Positions 1 to 6,447 of a stretch of 6,971 nucleotides of DNA are shown one piece after another (position 1 is the first letter of the stretch; each line of letters opens with the position of its first letter). Location: NCBI GenBank assembly GCA_018065165.1, contig JAGHTV010000435.1, forward strand, positions 1 to 6,971. The letters run 5' to 3'. The translations under genes and the position numbers were made by a program. The notes under the pieces were generated by a model that saw only the letters and a program-made list of their open reading frames with translations, had not been told where the DNA came from and did not search any database. This DNA comes from Candidatus Sodaliphilus fimicaballi. GTDB taxonomy: Bacteria; Bacteroidota; Bacteroidia; Bacteroidales; Muribaculaceae.

Positions 1-540
1 GTGCATGGTACAATGCTTTATGATACTGACATGGTCAACATGGTCAATGCCATAACACCATCTAGCACTAAATTGCAGTCAAAGGGAATTAAGAGCGTTG
101 AAAGCCGCATCACTACCCTATCACAACACCTGTCAATGAGCATTGGTGAGTTCAAGACATATGTCAAGGACAATATGTGTGATGGCGAGATGGTGCTTGA
201 AGCTGATGACCTCAATGGCATTGAGGAGATAATGAAAAGTTATCTCGCACCCGAGTTCATAATGGGCAATAATCCACGCTGCAACATGGAACGCAAGCAG
301 CACATTGATGGTGTGGGCGAAATTGAAATCAAATTTGAACTTGTACACAATACAATTCAAAACTTGAATATAGCAGGCGACTTCTTCCTGCTGGGCGACA
401 TTGACAAAGCAATCATTGACAAGCTTAACGGCACCTCGCTTACCAGAGCGGCCGTTGAGAATGCACTGAAACATGTTGAGGTGCCCGAAATCATTGTAAA
501 CTTGACAAACAAACAATTCATTAACCTTTTAATAAATTAA
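1..540 (+). CDS. lplA: Lipoate-protein ligase, C-terminal half (5' end outside window)
   Basis: Lipoate-protein ligases activate lipoate with ATP and transfer lipoyl-AMP to a lysine on carrier proteins such as GcvH, in the cytoplasm. The frame is open from the left edge for 179 residues to a TAA, so the GTG at position 1 is an ordinary Val codon, not a start. The fragment begins at the family's HGTxL strand (residues 2-6) and continues with KLQSKGIKSVESR (24-36), which matches the usual KxxxKGxxSVRSR element with Glu for the first Arg. The small C-terminal domain follows: GEIEIKFEL (106-114), AGDFF (125-129), then DIDKAIIDKLNG (133-144) and a final helix. This resembles the single-chain ligases of about 330 residues. 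The N-terminal lipoate/ATP-binding half with the catalytic lysine is not in view. It ends 9 bases before gcvT, so it is almost certainly co-transcribed and serves the H-protein. Family call is by motif recall, not a search. Confidence 0.88.
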   Translation: MHGTMLYDTDMVNMVNAITPSSTKLQSKGIKSVESRITTLSQHLSMSIGEFKTYVKDNMCDGEMVLEADDLNGIEEIMKSYLAPEFIMGNNPRCNMERKQHIDGVGEIEIKFELVHNTIQNLNIAGDFFLLGDIDKAIIDKLNGTSLTRAAVENALKHVEVPEIIVNLTNKQFINLLIN

Positions 541-549
541 AGACAAATT

Positions 550-1641
550 ATGGCAGACAACAAAAAGACTTGTCTCTATGACAAACATGTAAAATTGGGA
601 GCACTTATGAGCCCATTTGGAGGTTTTGACATGCCCATCCAGTACAAAGGCATCGTTGAGGAACATAATGCAGTACGCAACGAGGTCGGTGTATTTGATG
701 TTTCACACATGGGTGAAGTTGAAATTACTGGTCCCCAAGCCGAGAAATTTGTAAACTACATTTTCACTAATGATATAACCGATGCTCCTCTGGGCAAGAT
801 ATACTACGGTATGATGCTTTACCCCGACGGAGGTACTGTAGATGACCTGCTGGTGTACAAGGTGGCCGAGAACGACCTGTTCCTCGTTATCAATGCAGCC
901 AACATCGACAAGGATGTTGCTTGGATAAACGAGCAAGCAGCCAACTTTGATGTTAAGGTTGACCACCAGAGCGACTACTACGGACAGCTCGCAGTTCAAG
1001 GTCCCGAGAGCGAGAAAACTCTGCTCGATGTACTCAAGATTGACGCAACCGACCTCGTATTCTACACATTCAAGAAAATGGAATATGATGGCGAGACTAT
1101 CATCGTGAGCCGTACAGGTTATACTGGCGAAGATGGTTTTGAAATCTATGCTAGCCACGCAGCCATCAACAAGATGTGGGACCTGCTCATTGAGGCAGGC
1201 GTTCAGCCCTGTGGTCTTGGTTGTCGCGACACCCTCCGCTTTGAGGTTGGTTTGCCTCTGTACGGCGATGAACTCACAGCTGAGATTTCACCTATCATGG
1301 CTACATTGAGCATCTTTGTAAAACTCGAGAAGGAAGACTTCATAGGTAAAGAGGCTTGTGCAAAACAAAAGGCAGAAGGTAGTGCCAAGAAACTTGTAGG
1401 TCTAGAGCTGAAAGACAAGGCTATTGCACGCCACGGTTATGAGGTACTGCAAGGCGACAAGGTTGTAGGTTATGTGACTACAGGTTATCGTGGCATCTCG
1501 GTTGAGAAGAGCCTCGCATTTGCTCTGGTTGATCGCGAAGCAGGTACACTGGGCAACGAACTCATGGTTAAGATACGCAAAAAAGTATTCCCCGCCGAGG
1601 TTGTAAAGAAACGCTTCTACAAGAAGAGTTACAAGAAATAA
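550..1641 (+). CDS. gcvT: Glycine cleavage system T-protein (aminomethyltransferase)
   Basis: The T-protein moves the methylene carbon from the aminomethyl-lipoyl arm of GcvH to tetrahydrofolate, giving 5,10-methylene-THF and ammonia. The 363-residue length is normal for bacteria. Family landmarks in order are GGFDMPIQY (24-32), VGVFDVSHMGE (46-56), GGTVDDLLVY (94-103, containing the conserved Asp pair of the folate site), YGQLAVQGPES (144-154), SRTGYTGEDGFEIY (187-200), LGCRDTLRFEVGLPLYGDEL (223-242) and DFIGKEA (263-269), with a C-terminal barrel domain ending in a Lys-rich tail. The segment after ISP (247-249) reads IMATLSIFVKL where many homologues have an EAGLGxxVKL-like stretch, a mild divergence. 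The ATG at 550 is chosen because it gives the canonical N-terminus and follows the ligase stop by 9 bases. No SD is visible; the leader is A-rich, as is common in Bacteroidota. Confidence 0.97.
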   Translation: MADNKKTCLYDKHVKLGALMSPFGGFDMPIQYKGIVEEHNAVRNEVGVFDVSHMGEVEITGPQAEKFVNYIFTNDITDAPLGKIYYGMMLYPDGGTVDDLLVYKVAENDLFLVINAANIDKDVAWINEQAANFDVKVDHQSDYYGQLAVQGPESEKTLLDVLKIDATDLVFYTFKKMEYDGETIIVSRTGYTGEDGFEIYASHAAINKMWDLLIEAGVQPCGLGCRDTLRFEVGLPLYGDELTAEISPIMATLSIFVKLEKEDFIGKEACAKQKAEGSAKKLVGLELKDKAIARHGYEVLQGDKVVGYVTTGYRGISVEKSLAFALVDREAGTLGNELMVKIRKKVFPAEVVKKRFYKKSYKK

Positions 1642-1689
1642 TGCGAAAAAGATAAAACGAATATAAAAATCAAAAATCAGAATAAAATT

Positions 1690-2070
1690 ATGAGTAAAAT
1701 TGTTGAAGGACTCTATTACAGCGAGTCACACGAGTATGTAAAGGTAGAAGGTAATGTTGGTTTCATTGGCATCACTGACTATGCACAGCACGAGCTGGGC
1801 AATGTTGTTTATGTTGACATGCCCGAGGTTGACGACGAGGTATCACAAGGTGAGGAGTTTGGTGCAGTTGAGAGCGTAAAGGCTGCCAGCGACCTTATGT
1901 CACCCGTGAGCGGTACTGTTGTTGAGGTTAACGAGGCACTCGAGGATGAACCCGGTCTGGTTAACAAAGACGCTTTTGAGAACTGGATTATCAAGGTTGA
2001 GATCAGCGATGCATCTGAACTTGACAACCTCATGAACGCTGAGGCTTACAAGGCATTCATTGGCGAATAA
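1690..2070 (+). CDS. gcvH: Glycine cleavage system H-protein (lipoyl carrier)
   Basis: GcvH is the mobile lipoyl carrier that shuttles the aminomethyl intermediate from the P-protein to the T-protein and then the dihydrolipoyl arm to the L-protein. The 126 residues match the usual family size of about 125-130. The opening YSESHEYVKVEG (10-21) and IGITDYAQHELGNVVYVDMP (27-46) are classic. The lipoylation site is ESVKAASD (61-68), with Lys64 the modified residue, followed by SPVSGTVVEVNEAL (71-84) and LVN (90-92). After LVN many homologues carry a PYGxGW-like turn; here it is KDAFENWI (93-100), keeping the Trp but lacking the glycines. The ATG at 1690 follows a 48-base A-rich spacer with no SD. 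The adjacent ligase gene is the obvious candidate for its lipoylation. Confidence 0.97.
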   Translation: MSKIVEGLYYSESHEYVKVEGNVGFIGITDYAQHELGNVVYVDMPEVDDEVSQGEEFGAVESVKAASDLMSPVSGTVVEVNEALEDEPGLVNKDAFENWIIKVEISDASELDNLMNAEAYKAFIGE

Positions 2071-2108
2071 TCTCACTAGGGTTTCACAGTTAAACAACAC
2101 TGTTAATA

Positions 2109-3461
2109 ATGACTTACAAATATTTCCCGCACACCGACGAAGATGTTCGTTCGATGCTCGACAAGTGCGGTCTAAAGTCGCTTGACGACCTCTATCAGGA
2201 CATACCTGACGAGTTGGTGCTGCATCGCGACTATGACCTGCCCGAGGCAATGAGCGAGATTGAAGTGCGCAACTTGTTCAATGAGTTGGGCAACTACAAC
2301 GAGAAGCTCAACTGCATGATAGGTGCTGGATGCTACGACCACTACAGTCCATCAGTAATCAATGCCATATTGAGCCGTAGCGAGTTCCTAACATCTTACA
2401 CTCCTTATCAGGCAGAAATCTCACAAGGTACATTGCAATACATCTTTGAGTACCAGAGCATGATGGCAGCTCTGACAGGCATGGAGGTTAGCAACGCATC
2501 AATGTATGACGGTTGCACAGCAACTGCCGAGGCAATGATGATGGCTATCGCGAATGCGAAGAAGAAAAACAAAGTTCTCATCTCTGATACACTTAACCCC
2601 ATCGTAACTCGCGTAGTTGAAACATACGCCAAGTTCCATGGTATCGTTGTTGAGCACATCGCTGCAGTCGACGGCGTCACTTCACGCGAAGACTTTGAAA
2701 AGAAGATTGCTGTGGGTGATGTTGCCGGCGTTATAGTTGCTGCTCCCAACTTCTATGGTATAGTTGAGGACTACACTGGTTGGGCCGACCTATGCCACGA
2801 CAACAAGGCGTTGTTCATCATGAACTGCAACGCAAGTGCTCTTGGTGTAATCAAGACTCCAGGCGAATGGGGTGCCGATGTAGCCGTGGGTGATGGTCAG
2901 AGTCTGGGTATTCCCATGAACTTTGGCGGTCCCTATGTAGGTTATTTGTGTACAAGCAAAAAGCTCATTCGCAAGATGCCAGGTCGCATCGTAGGTGCAA
3001 CTAAAGATATGGACGGCAAGCGCACATTCGTTCTTACCCTCCAGGCACGCGAGCAACACATCCGTCGCGAGAAGGCAACTAGCAACATCTGCTCAAACCA
3101 GAGCCTTATGGCACTGTATGTAACTATTTACCTTTCACTTATGGGCAAGCAAGGCCTTAAGGATGTAAATGCACTTAGTTACAGCAATGCTCATTATCTG
3201 GCCGAGCAAATCGCTAAACTCGACAAGTTTGAGCTTGCATATCCCGAGAAGCCATTCTTGCACGAGTTTGCAGTGAAATATCACGGCGATATCGACTACC
3301 TGCAAGAGGCAATGCTCGAGGCTGGTATCCAGTTTGGTCTCAAACTTGACAACGAGACTCTGCTGCTGTGTGCAACCGAGACATTAACCAAGGACATGAT
3401 TGACGACGCCATTATGATATGCCAAGGCATTCAAGATTTTAATGACGCTGCTATTGACTAA
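2109..3461 (+). CDS. gcvPA: Glycine dehydrogenase (decarboxylating) subunit 1, split P-protein N-terminal half
   Basis: This is the alpha subunit of the two-subunit P-protein. It pairs with GcvPB to form the PLP enzyme that decarboxylates glycine and passes the aminomethyl group to GcvH. The 450 residues are typical for this subunit, against about 950 for fused GcvP. It has the aspartate-aminotransferase-like fold but no PLP lysine, which lies in GcvPB. Landmarks are the N-terminal YFPHTDEDVRSML (5-17), GAGCYDHYSPSVI (72-84), FLTSYTPYQAEISQGTLQ (93-110), YDGCTATAEA (133-142), WGADVAVGDGQSLGIPMNFG (254-273), GPYVGYL (274-280), PGRIVG (291-296) and REQHIRREKATSNICSNQ (314-331). The ATG at 2109 lies 38 bases after gcvH, without an SD, and gives the expected family N-terminus. 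The stop is 17 bases before gcvPB. Confidence 0.96.
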   Translation: MTYKYFPHTDEDVRSMLDKCGLKSLDDLYQDIPDELVLHRDYDLPEAMSEIEVRNLFNELGNYNEKLNCMIGAGCYDHYSPSVINAILSRSEFLTSYTPYQAEISQGTLQYIFEYQSMMAALTGMEVSNASMYDGCTATAEAMMMAIANAKKKNKVLISDTLNPIVTRVVETYAKFHGIVVEHIAAVDGVTSREDFEKKIAVGDVAGVIVAAPNFYGIVEDYTGWADLCHDNKALFIMNCNASALGVIKTPGEWGADVAVGDGQSLGIPMNFGGPYVGYLCTSKKLIRKMPGRIVGATKDMDGKRTFVLTLQAREQHIRREKATSNICSNQSLMALYVTIYLSLMGKQGLKDVNALSYSNAHYLAEQIAKLDKFELAYPEKPFLHEFAVKYHGDIDYLQEAMLEAGIQFGLKLDNETLLLCATETLTKDMIDDAIMICQGIQDFNDAAID

Positions 3462-3465
3462 TTAA

Positions 3466-3471
3466 AGGAGG
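3466..3471 (+). promoter_or_regulatory. Strong Shine-Dalgarno site for gcvPB
   Basis: AGGAGG sits 7 bases before the ATG at 3479, inside AAAGGAGGA, an almost ideal anti-SD complement at ideal spacing. None of the other four complete + strand genes has a comparable site: their leaders are A-rich or mixed AT. In Bacteroidota, where SD-led initiation is generally rare, this site is conspicuous. It fixes the gcvPB start and may raise its translation relative to its neighbours. Confidence 0.8.
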
Positions 3472-3478
3472 ATTAACT

Positions 3479-4957
3479 ATGAACAACGTATATTACGGAA
3501 AACTCATATTTGAGTTGTCAAAGGAAGGACGATGTGGTTATTCTCTTCCTACAAACGAATTAGAACAATACAGCCTCAACGATATGCCTGCCAACCTCAT
3601 GCGTGGCGAGGCTCCTGCCATGCCCGAGGTAGACGAACTCACAGTAGTTCGCCACTACACCAACATGAGCAACAACAACTTTGGCGTTGACACTGGTTTC
3701 TATCCTCTAGGTTCTTGTACTATGAAGTACAACCCCAAGATCAATGAGGAGATGTGCAACCACTATGCGTTCACAGGTCTGCACCCCTTGCAGAATGAGA
3801 ATACAGTACAAGGCGCTCTCGAGGTTTACTACAACCTGCAAAGTTCTCTTGCCGAGATTTCAGGCCTTAGCGAGTTTACACTCAACCCCTTTGCTGGTGC
3901 ACATGGTGAGCTCACAGGTCTCATGGTAATGAAGAGCTACCATCTTGACCGCAACGACAGCAAGCGTACAAAGGTTATCATTCCTGACAGTGCCCATGGC
4001 ACAAACCCTGCTAGTGCTGCCGTATGCGGATTTGATGTCGTAGTTGTTAAGAGTCGTCCCGATGGTACAGTCGATGTTGAGGACCTGCGTCCATTGCTCG
4101 ACGATACTATCGCAGGTATGATGATGACCAATCCCAATACATTAGGTATATTTGAGCACAACATTGCCGAGATTGCAAAACTCGTTCACGAGGCAGGCGG
4201 TCTTATGTACTATGATGGTGCCAACCTTAATCCCATGTTGGGCAAGTGCCGTCCTGGCGACCTAGGATTTGACATCATGCACATCAATCTGCACAAGACA
4301 TTCTCTACACCTCACGGAGGTGGCGGTCCCGGTTCAGGTCCCGTTGGCGTAAGAGCAGGTCTGGAGAAATTCCTTCCCAATCCTCGTGTCGTAGCCGATG
4401 AAGAGAATATGAGCTTCAAGATCGAATGTAACGACGAGTCACTTGGTTCAGTATCAGGTTTCTTGGGCAACTTTGGCGTTATTATGCGTGCTTATGCATA
4501 CATCCTTACATTGGGTAAGGAAAACCTGCGTATGGTAGGTCCACTCGCTACCCTCAACGCCAACTACATCAAGGAGTGCCTCAAGGACTGCTACGAACTC
4601 CCCATCGAGGGCGTCTGCAAGCACGAGTTTGTATTTGACGGTCTCAAGGACAAGTCAACCGAGGTTACTACACTGGATGTAGCTAAGCGACTGCTCGACT
4701 ATGGTTTCCACGCTCCCACTATCTACTTCCCTCTCCTGTTCCATCAGGCACTCATGATTGAGCCTACTGAAAACGAGAGCAAAGAGACACTTGACGGTTT
4801 CATCGAAGTAATGCGTACAATCGCTAAGGAAGCTAAAGAGACTCCCGAACTCGTAAAGACTGCACCTCACAATACACCAGTGCGTCGTCTCGACGATACC
4901 CTGGCAGCATTGCACCCAGTAGTTACTTACGCTGAACTCTCAGCCGAACAACAGTAA
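3479..4957 (+). CDS. gcvPB: Glycine dehydrogenase (decarboxylating) subunit 2, split P-protein C-terminal half
   Basis: This is the PLP-bearing beta subunit of the split P-protein; with GcvPA it catalyses glycine decarboxylation and reductive aminomethylation of lipoyl-GcvH. Its 492 residues match the family's usual 480-500. Landmarks are KLIFELSKEGRCGYSLP (8-24), LPE-like MPEVDE (48-53), VRHYTNMSNNNFGVD (57-71), GFYPLGSCTMKYNPKINE (73-90), FAGAHGELTGL (138-148), IPDSAHGTNPASAA (168-181), MMMTNPNTLGIFE (214-226) and YYDGANLNPMLG (244-255). The PLP site is DIMHINLHKTFSTPHGGGGP (265-284), with Lys273 the expected Schiff-base residue and His272 before it. All expected residues are present, so it should be active. 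The start is fixed by the AGGAGG site 7 bases upstream. A 62-base spacer with a hairpin separates it from the L-protein gene. Confidence 0.97.
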   Translation: MNNVYYGKLIFELSKEGRCGYSLPTNELEQYSLNDMPANLMRGEAPAMPEVDELTVVRHYTNMSNNNFGVDTGFYPLGSCTMKYNPKINEEMCNHYAFTGLHPLQNENTVQGALEVYYNLQSSLAEISGLSEFTLNPFAGAHGELTGLMVMKSYHLDRNDSKRTKVIIPDSAHGTNPASAAVCGFDVVVVKSRPDGTVDVEDLRPLLDDTIAGMMMTNPNTLGIFEHNIAEIAKLVHEAGGLMYYDGANLNPMLGKCRPGDLGFDIMHINLHKTFSTPHGGGGPGSGPVGVRAGLEKFLPNPRVVADEENMSFKIECNDESLGSVSGFLGNFGVIMRAYAYILTLGKENLRMVGPLATLNANYIKECLKDCYELPIEGVCKHEFVFDGLKDKSTEVTTLDVAKRLLDYGFHAPTIYFPLLFHQALMIEPTENESKETLDGFIEVMRTIAKEAKETPELVKTAPHNTPVRRLDDTLAALHPVVTYAELSAEQQ

Positions 4958-4976
4958 ACCAACATCCACATTAATA

Positions 4977-5006
4977 TATGGGGCGAAATACATATTCCGC
5001 CCCATA
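4977..5006. terminator. GC-rich hairpin between gcvPB and lpdA (possible terminator, attenuator or processing site)
   Basis: TATGGGGCG (4977-4985) is perfectly inverted as CGCCCCATA (4998-5006), giving a 9-bp stem with a 12-base loop. Two more A-T pairs can form inside if C4997 bulges out. The stem stands out in an otherwise AT-rich 62-base spacer. On the + strand it is followed by ATAATAATAT rather than a T-run, so it is a poor textbook intrinsic terminator. It ends only 13 bases before the lpdA ATG and so lies in the leader of that gene. It could be a partial terminator, an RNA processing or stability element, or a translational control hairpin. The structure is seen; the role is inferred. 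Confidence 0.45.
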
Positions 5007-5019
5007 ATAATATCCATCT

Positions 5020-6363
5020 ATGAAAAGTGATTTAATCATAATAGGTGCAGGCCCTGGTGGCTATGAGATGGCCGCCGAAGCAGCACAACATGGACTTCAA
5101 GTAACTATTGTAGAAAAGAGTCAACCCGGTGGCACTTGCCTGAATCGAGGGTGCATTCCCACCAAGGCACTGTGTCGCAATGCCGAGGTTGTCAATCTGC
5201 TGAAAGAAGCTGAGAAATGGGGTGTTAAAGTTGACTCGCTGACACTTGACTATAGTGTTGCACATGCACGCAAGGAAGAGGTTGTAACCCAACTGCGTGA
5301 AGGTGTTGCAATGCTCATGAAGCAACCTGGCATTAACTATGTTACAGGCGAAGCATCATTTGTCGACGCACACACAATTGAAGTAAACGGCGAGCAATAC
5401 TCAGCCAACAACATTGTCATTGCAACTGGTTCGGCACCACGCGGACTTCCCATCGAGGGAGCAGAGTTAGCTATGACAAGTGACGATATCCTAGAGATGA
5501 CCGAGTTGCCCAAGAGCCTGTGCATCGTTGGCGGCGGCGTTATAGGTATGGAGTTTGCTGCAATATTCAATAGTTTTGGTGTTGAAGTCTCTGTAATTGA
5601 GTTCTGCAAGGAAATTCTTCCTCCCTTTGACAAAGACATTGCAAAACGCCTCAAGACAGTTTTGAGTAAGCGTGGCATTAACATTATGACACAAGCAGCA
5701 GTCAACGGCGTACACAAAACCGAGAGCGGCGAACTAGAAATTACATTTGACCAAAAAGGCAAAGCAAAATCAGTCGTTGCCGAGAAGGTGCTGATGTCAG
5801 TAGGCCGTCAGGCCGTTATACCCACAGGTCTTGACAAAGTGGGTGTGACTGTTGGCCGTCGTGGTATCGAGGTTGATGACAACATGATGACCAATGTAGC
5901 AGGCATTTATGCTATTGGTGATGTTAACGGTCGTTGTATGCTTGCACATGCAGCTACCGCACAAGGCAGTCGTGCGTTGCATCATATCCTAGGCAAGGAA
6001 GATGGCATAAACCTGGACATCGTTCCCAGTGCAGTATTTACTACACCCGAATTGTCGATGGTGGGCTTGACCGAAGACCAGTGTGCCGAAAAGGAACTGA
6101 ATGTTACAGTGAAGAAGGCCTTCTTCCGTAGCAATGGCAAGGCTGTATCTATGGGAGAGACTGACGGTCTCATCAAGATGATCGTCGACAATGAGTCGCG
6201 ACAAATCGTGGGTTGCTACATATGTGGAGCACATGCTGCCGACCTTATTCAGGAGGTTGTAACTGCAATGAACACAGGTGCAACTGTTGATGCACTGGCA
6301 AGTGCAATTCACGGCCACCCCACCCTAAGCGAAGTTGTTATGACAACAGCAAAGCAATTCTAA
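5020..6363 (+). CDS. lpdA: Dihydrolipoyl dehydrogenase (GCS L-protein)
   Basis: This flavoenzyme reoxidises the dihydrolipoyl arm of GcvH and passes electrons through a disulfide and FAD to NAD+, completing the glycine cleavage cycle. It has 447 residues, close to the family's usual 450-475. The FAD Rossmann motif is IIIGAGPGGYEMA (6-18) with VEK (31-33) ending the second strand. The redox-active pair is in GGTCLNRGCIPTKAL (37-51), Cys40 and Cys45. The NAD domain carries IVGGGVIGMEFA (169-180), with Glu194 in VIEF suggesting NAD rather than NADP preference. The second FAD contact is IYAIGDVNGRCMLAHAA (296-312). The C-terminal dimerisation domain ends with HGHPTLSE (431-438), giving the catalytic His433-Glu438 pair. 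No lipoyl domain is fused. The ATG at 5020 gives the canonical N-terminus just before the GxGxxG motif. No SD is visible. Position at the end of the gcv cluster supports a GCS role, though it could also serve 2-oxoacid dehydrogenases. Confidence 0.96.
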   Translation: MKSDLIIIGAGPGGYEMAAEAAQHGLQVTIVEKSQPGGTCLNRGCIPTKALCRNAEVVNLLKEAEKWGVKVDSLTLDYSVAHARKEEVVTQLREGVAMLMKQPGINYVTGEASFVDAHTIEVNGEQYSANNIVIATGSAPRGLPIEGAELAMTSDDILEMTELPKSLCIVGGGVIGMEFAAIFNSFGVEVSVIEFCKEILPPFDKDIAKRLKTVLSKRGINIMTQAAVNGVHKTESGELEITFDQKGKAKSVVAEKVLMSVGRQAVIPTGLDKVGVTVGRRGIEVDDNMMTNVAGIYAIGDVNGRCMLAHAATAQGSRALHHILGKEDGINLDIVPSAVFTTPELSMVGLTEDQCAEKELNVTVKKAFFRSNGKAVSMGETDGLIKMIVDNESRQIVGCYICGAHAADLIQEVVTAMNTGATVDALASAIHGHPTLSEVVMTTAKQF

Positions 6364-6391
6364 TCAATAGATTAGAAGAATACATTTCAAA

Positions 6392-6447
6392 CAAATAAGT
6401 CCATTAGAAATACTCAATGAAACCAGTTATTTCTAATGGACTATTTG
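6392..6447. terminator. Bidirectional intrinsic terminator between convergent genes
   Basis: AGTCCATTAGAAATA (6398-6412) is perfectly inverted at 6428-6442. With one bulged A at 6398 the stem extends outward, CAAATA (6392-6397) pairing with TATTTG (6442-6447), for about 20 bp in all. The loop is roughly 15 bases. The + strand downstream flank is GAATTTTATTAT and the - strand downstream flank (reading out past 6392) is also T-rich, so it can end transcripts from both sides. It starts 28 bases after the lpdA stop. Its right arm covers the last four codons and the TAG stop of the convergent acyltransferase gene. Structure is seen directly; termination is inferred. Confidence 0.8.

Noticed and set aside
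1..3. GTG at position 1 as the start codon of the first gene.
   Set aside because: The encoded HGTxL segment is internal to lipoate ligases, which are about 330 residues long; the reading frame simply continues off the window.
133..516. A long - strand reading frame antisense to the ligase fragment, and similar frames antisense to gcvT (703-1158), gcvPA and lpdA.
   Set aside because: The + strand frames carry clear protein families, and the antisense translations show no recognisable motif. They arise from the codon pattern of the real genes.
1642..1689. Possible glycine riboswitch in the gcvT-gcvH spacer.
   Set aside because: Only 48 A-rich bases with no stem-forming potential, too short for a glycine aptamer. 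The short repeat AAAAATC at 1665-1671 and 1672-1678 looks like low-complexity leader sequence.
2086..2103. Inverted repeat ACAGT/ACTGT in the gcvH-gcvPA spacer.
   Set aside because: Only five base pairs with an 8-base loop and no extension; expected by chance in AT-rich spacer.
4147..4154. TATATTTG, matching the Bacteroidota -7 promoter consensus TAnnTTTG.
   Set aside because: It lies inside gcvPB coding sequence (Gly-Ile-Phe-Glu region), has no convincing -33 TTG partner and no gene start nearby.
2109..4957. gcvPA/gcvPB as a frameshifted or nonsense-broken fused gcvP.
   Set aside because: Both subunits have the complete termini typical of the split family, and gcvPB has its own start and strong SD, so this is the natural two-subunit form.
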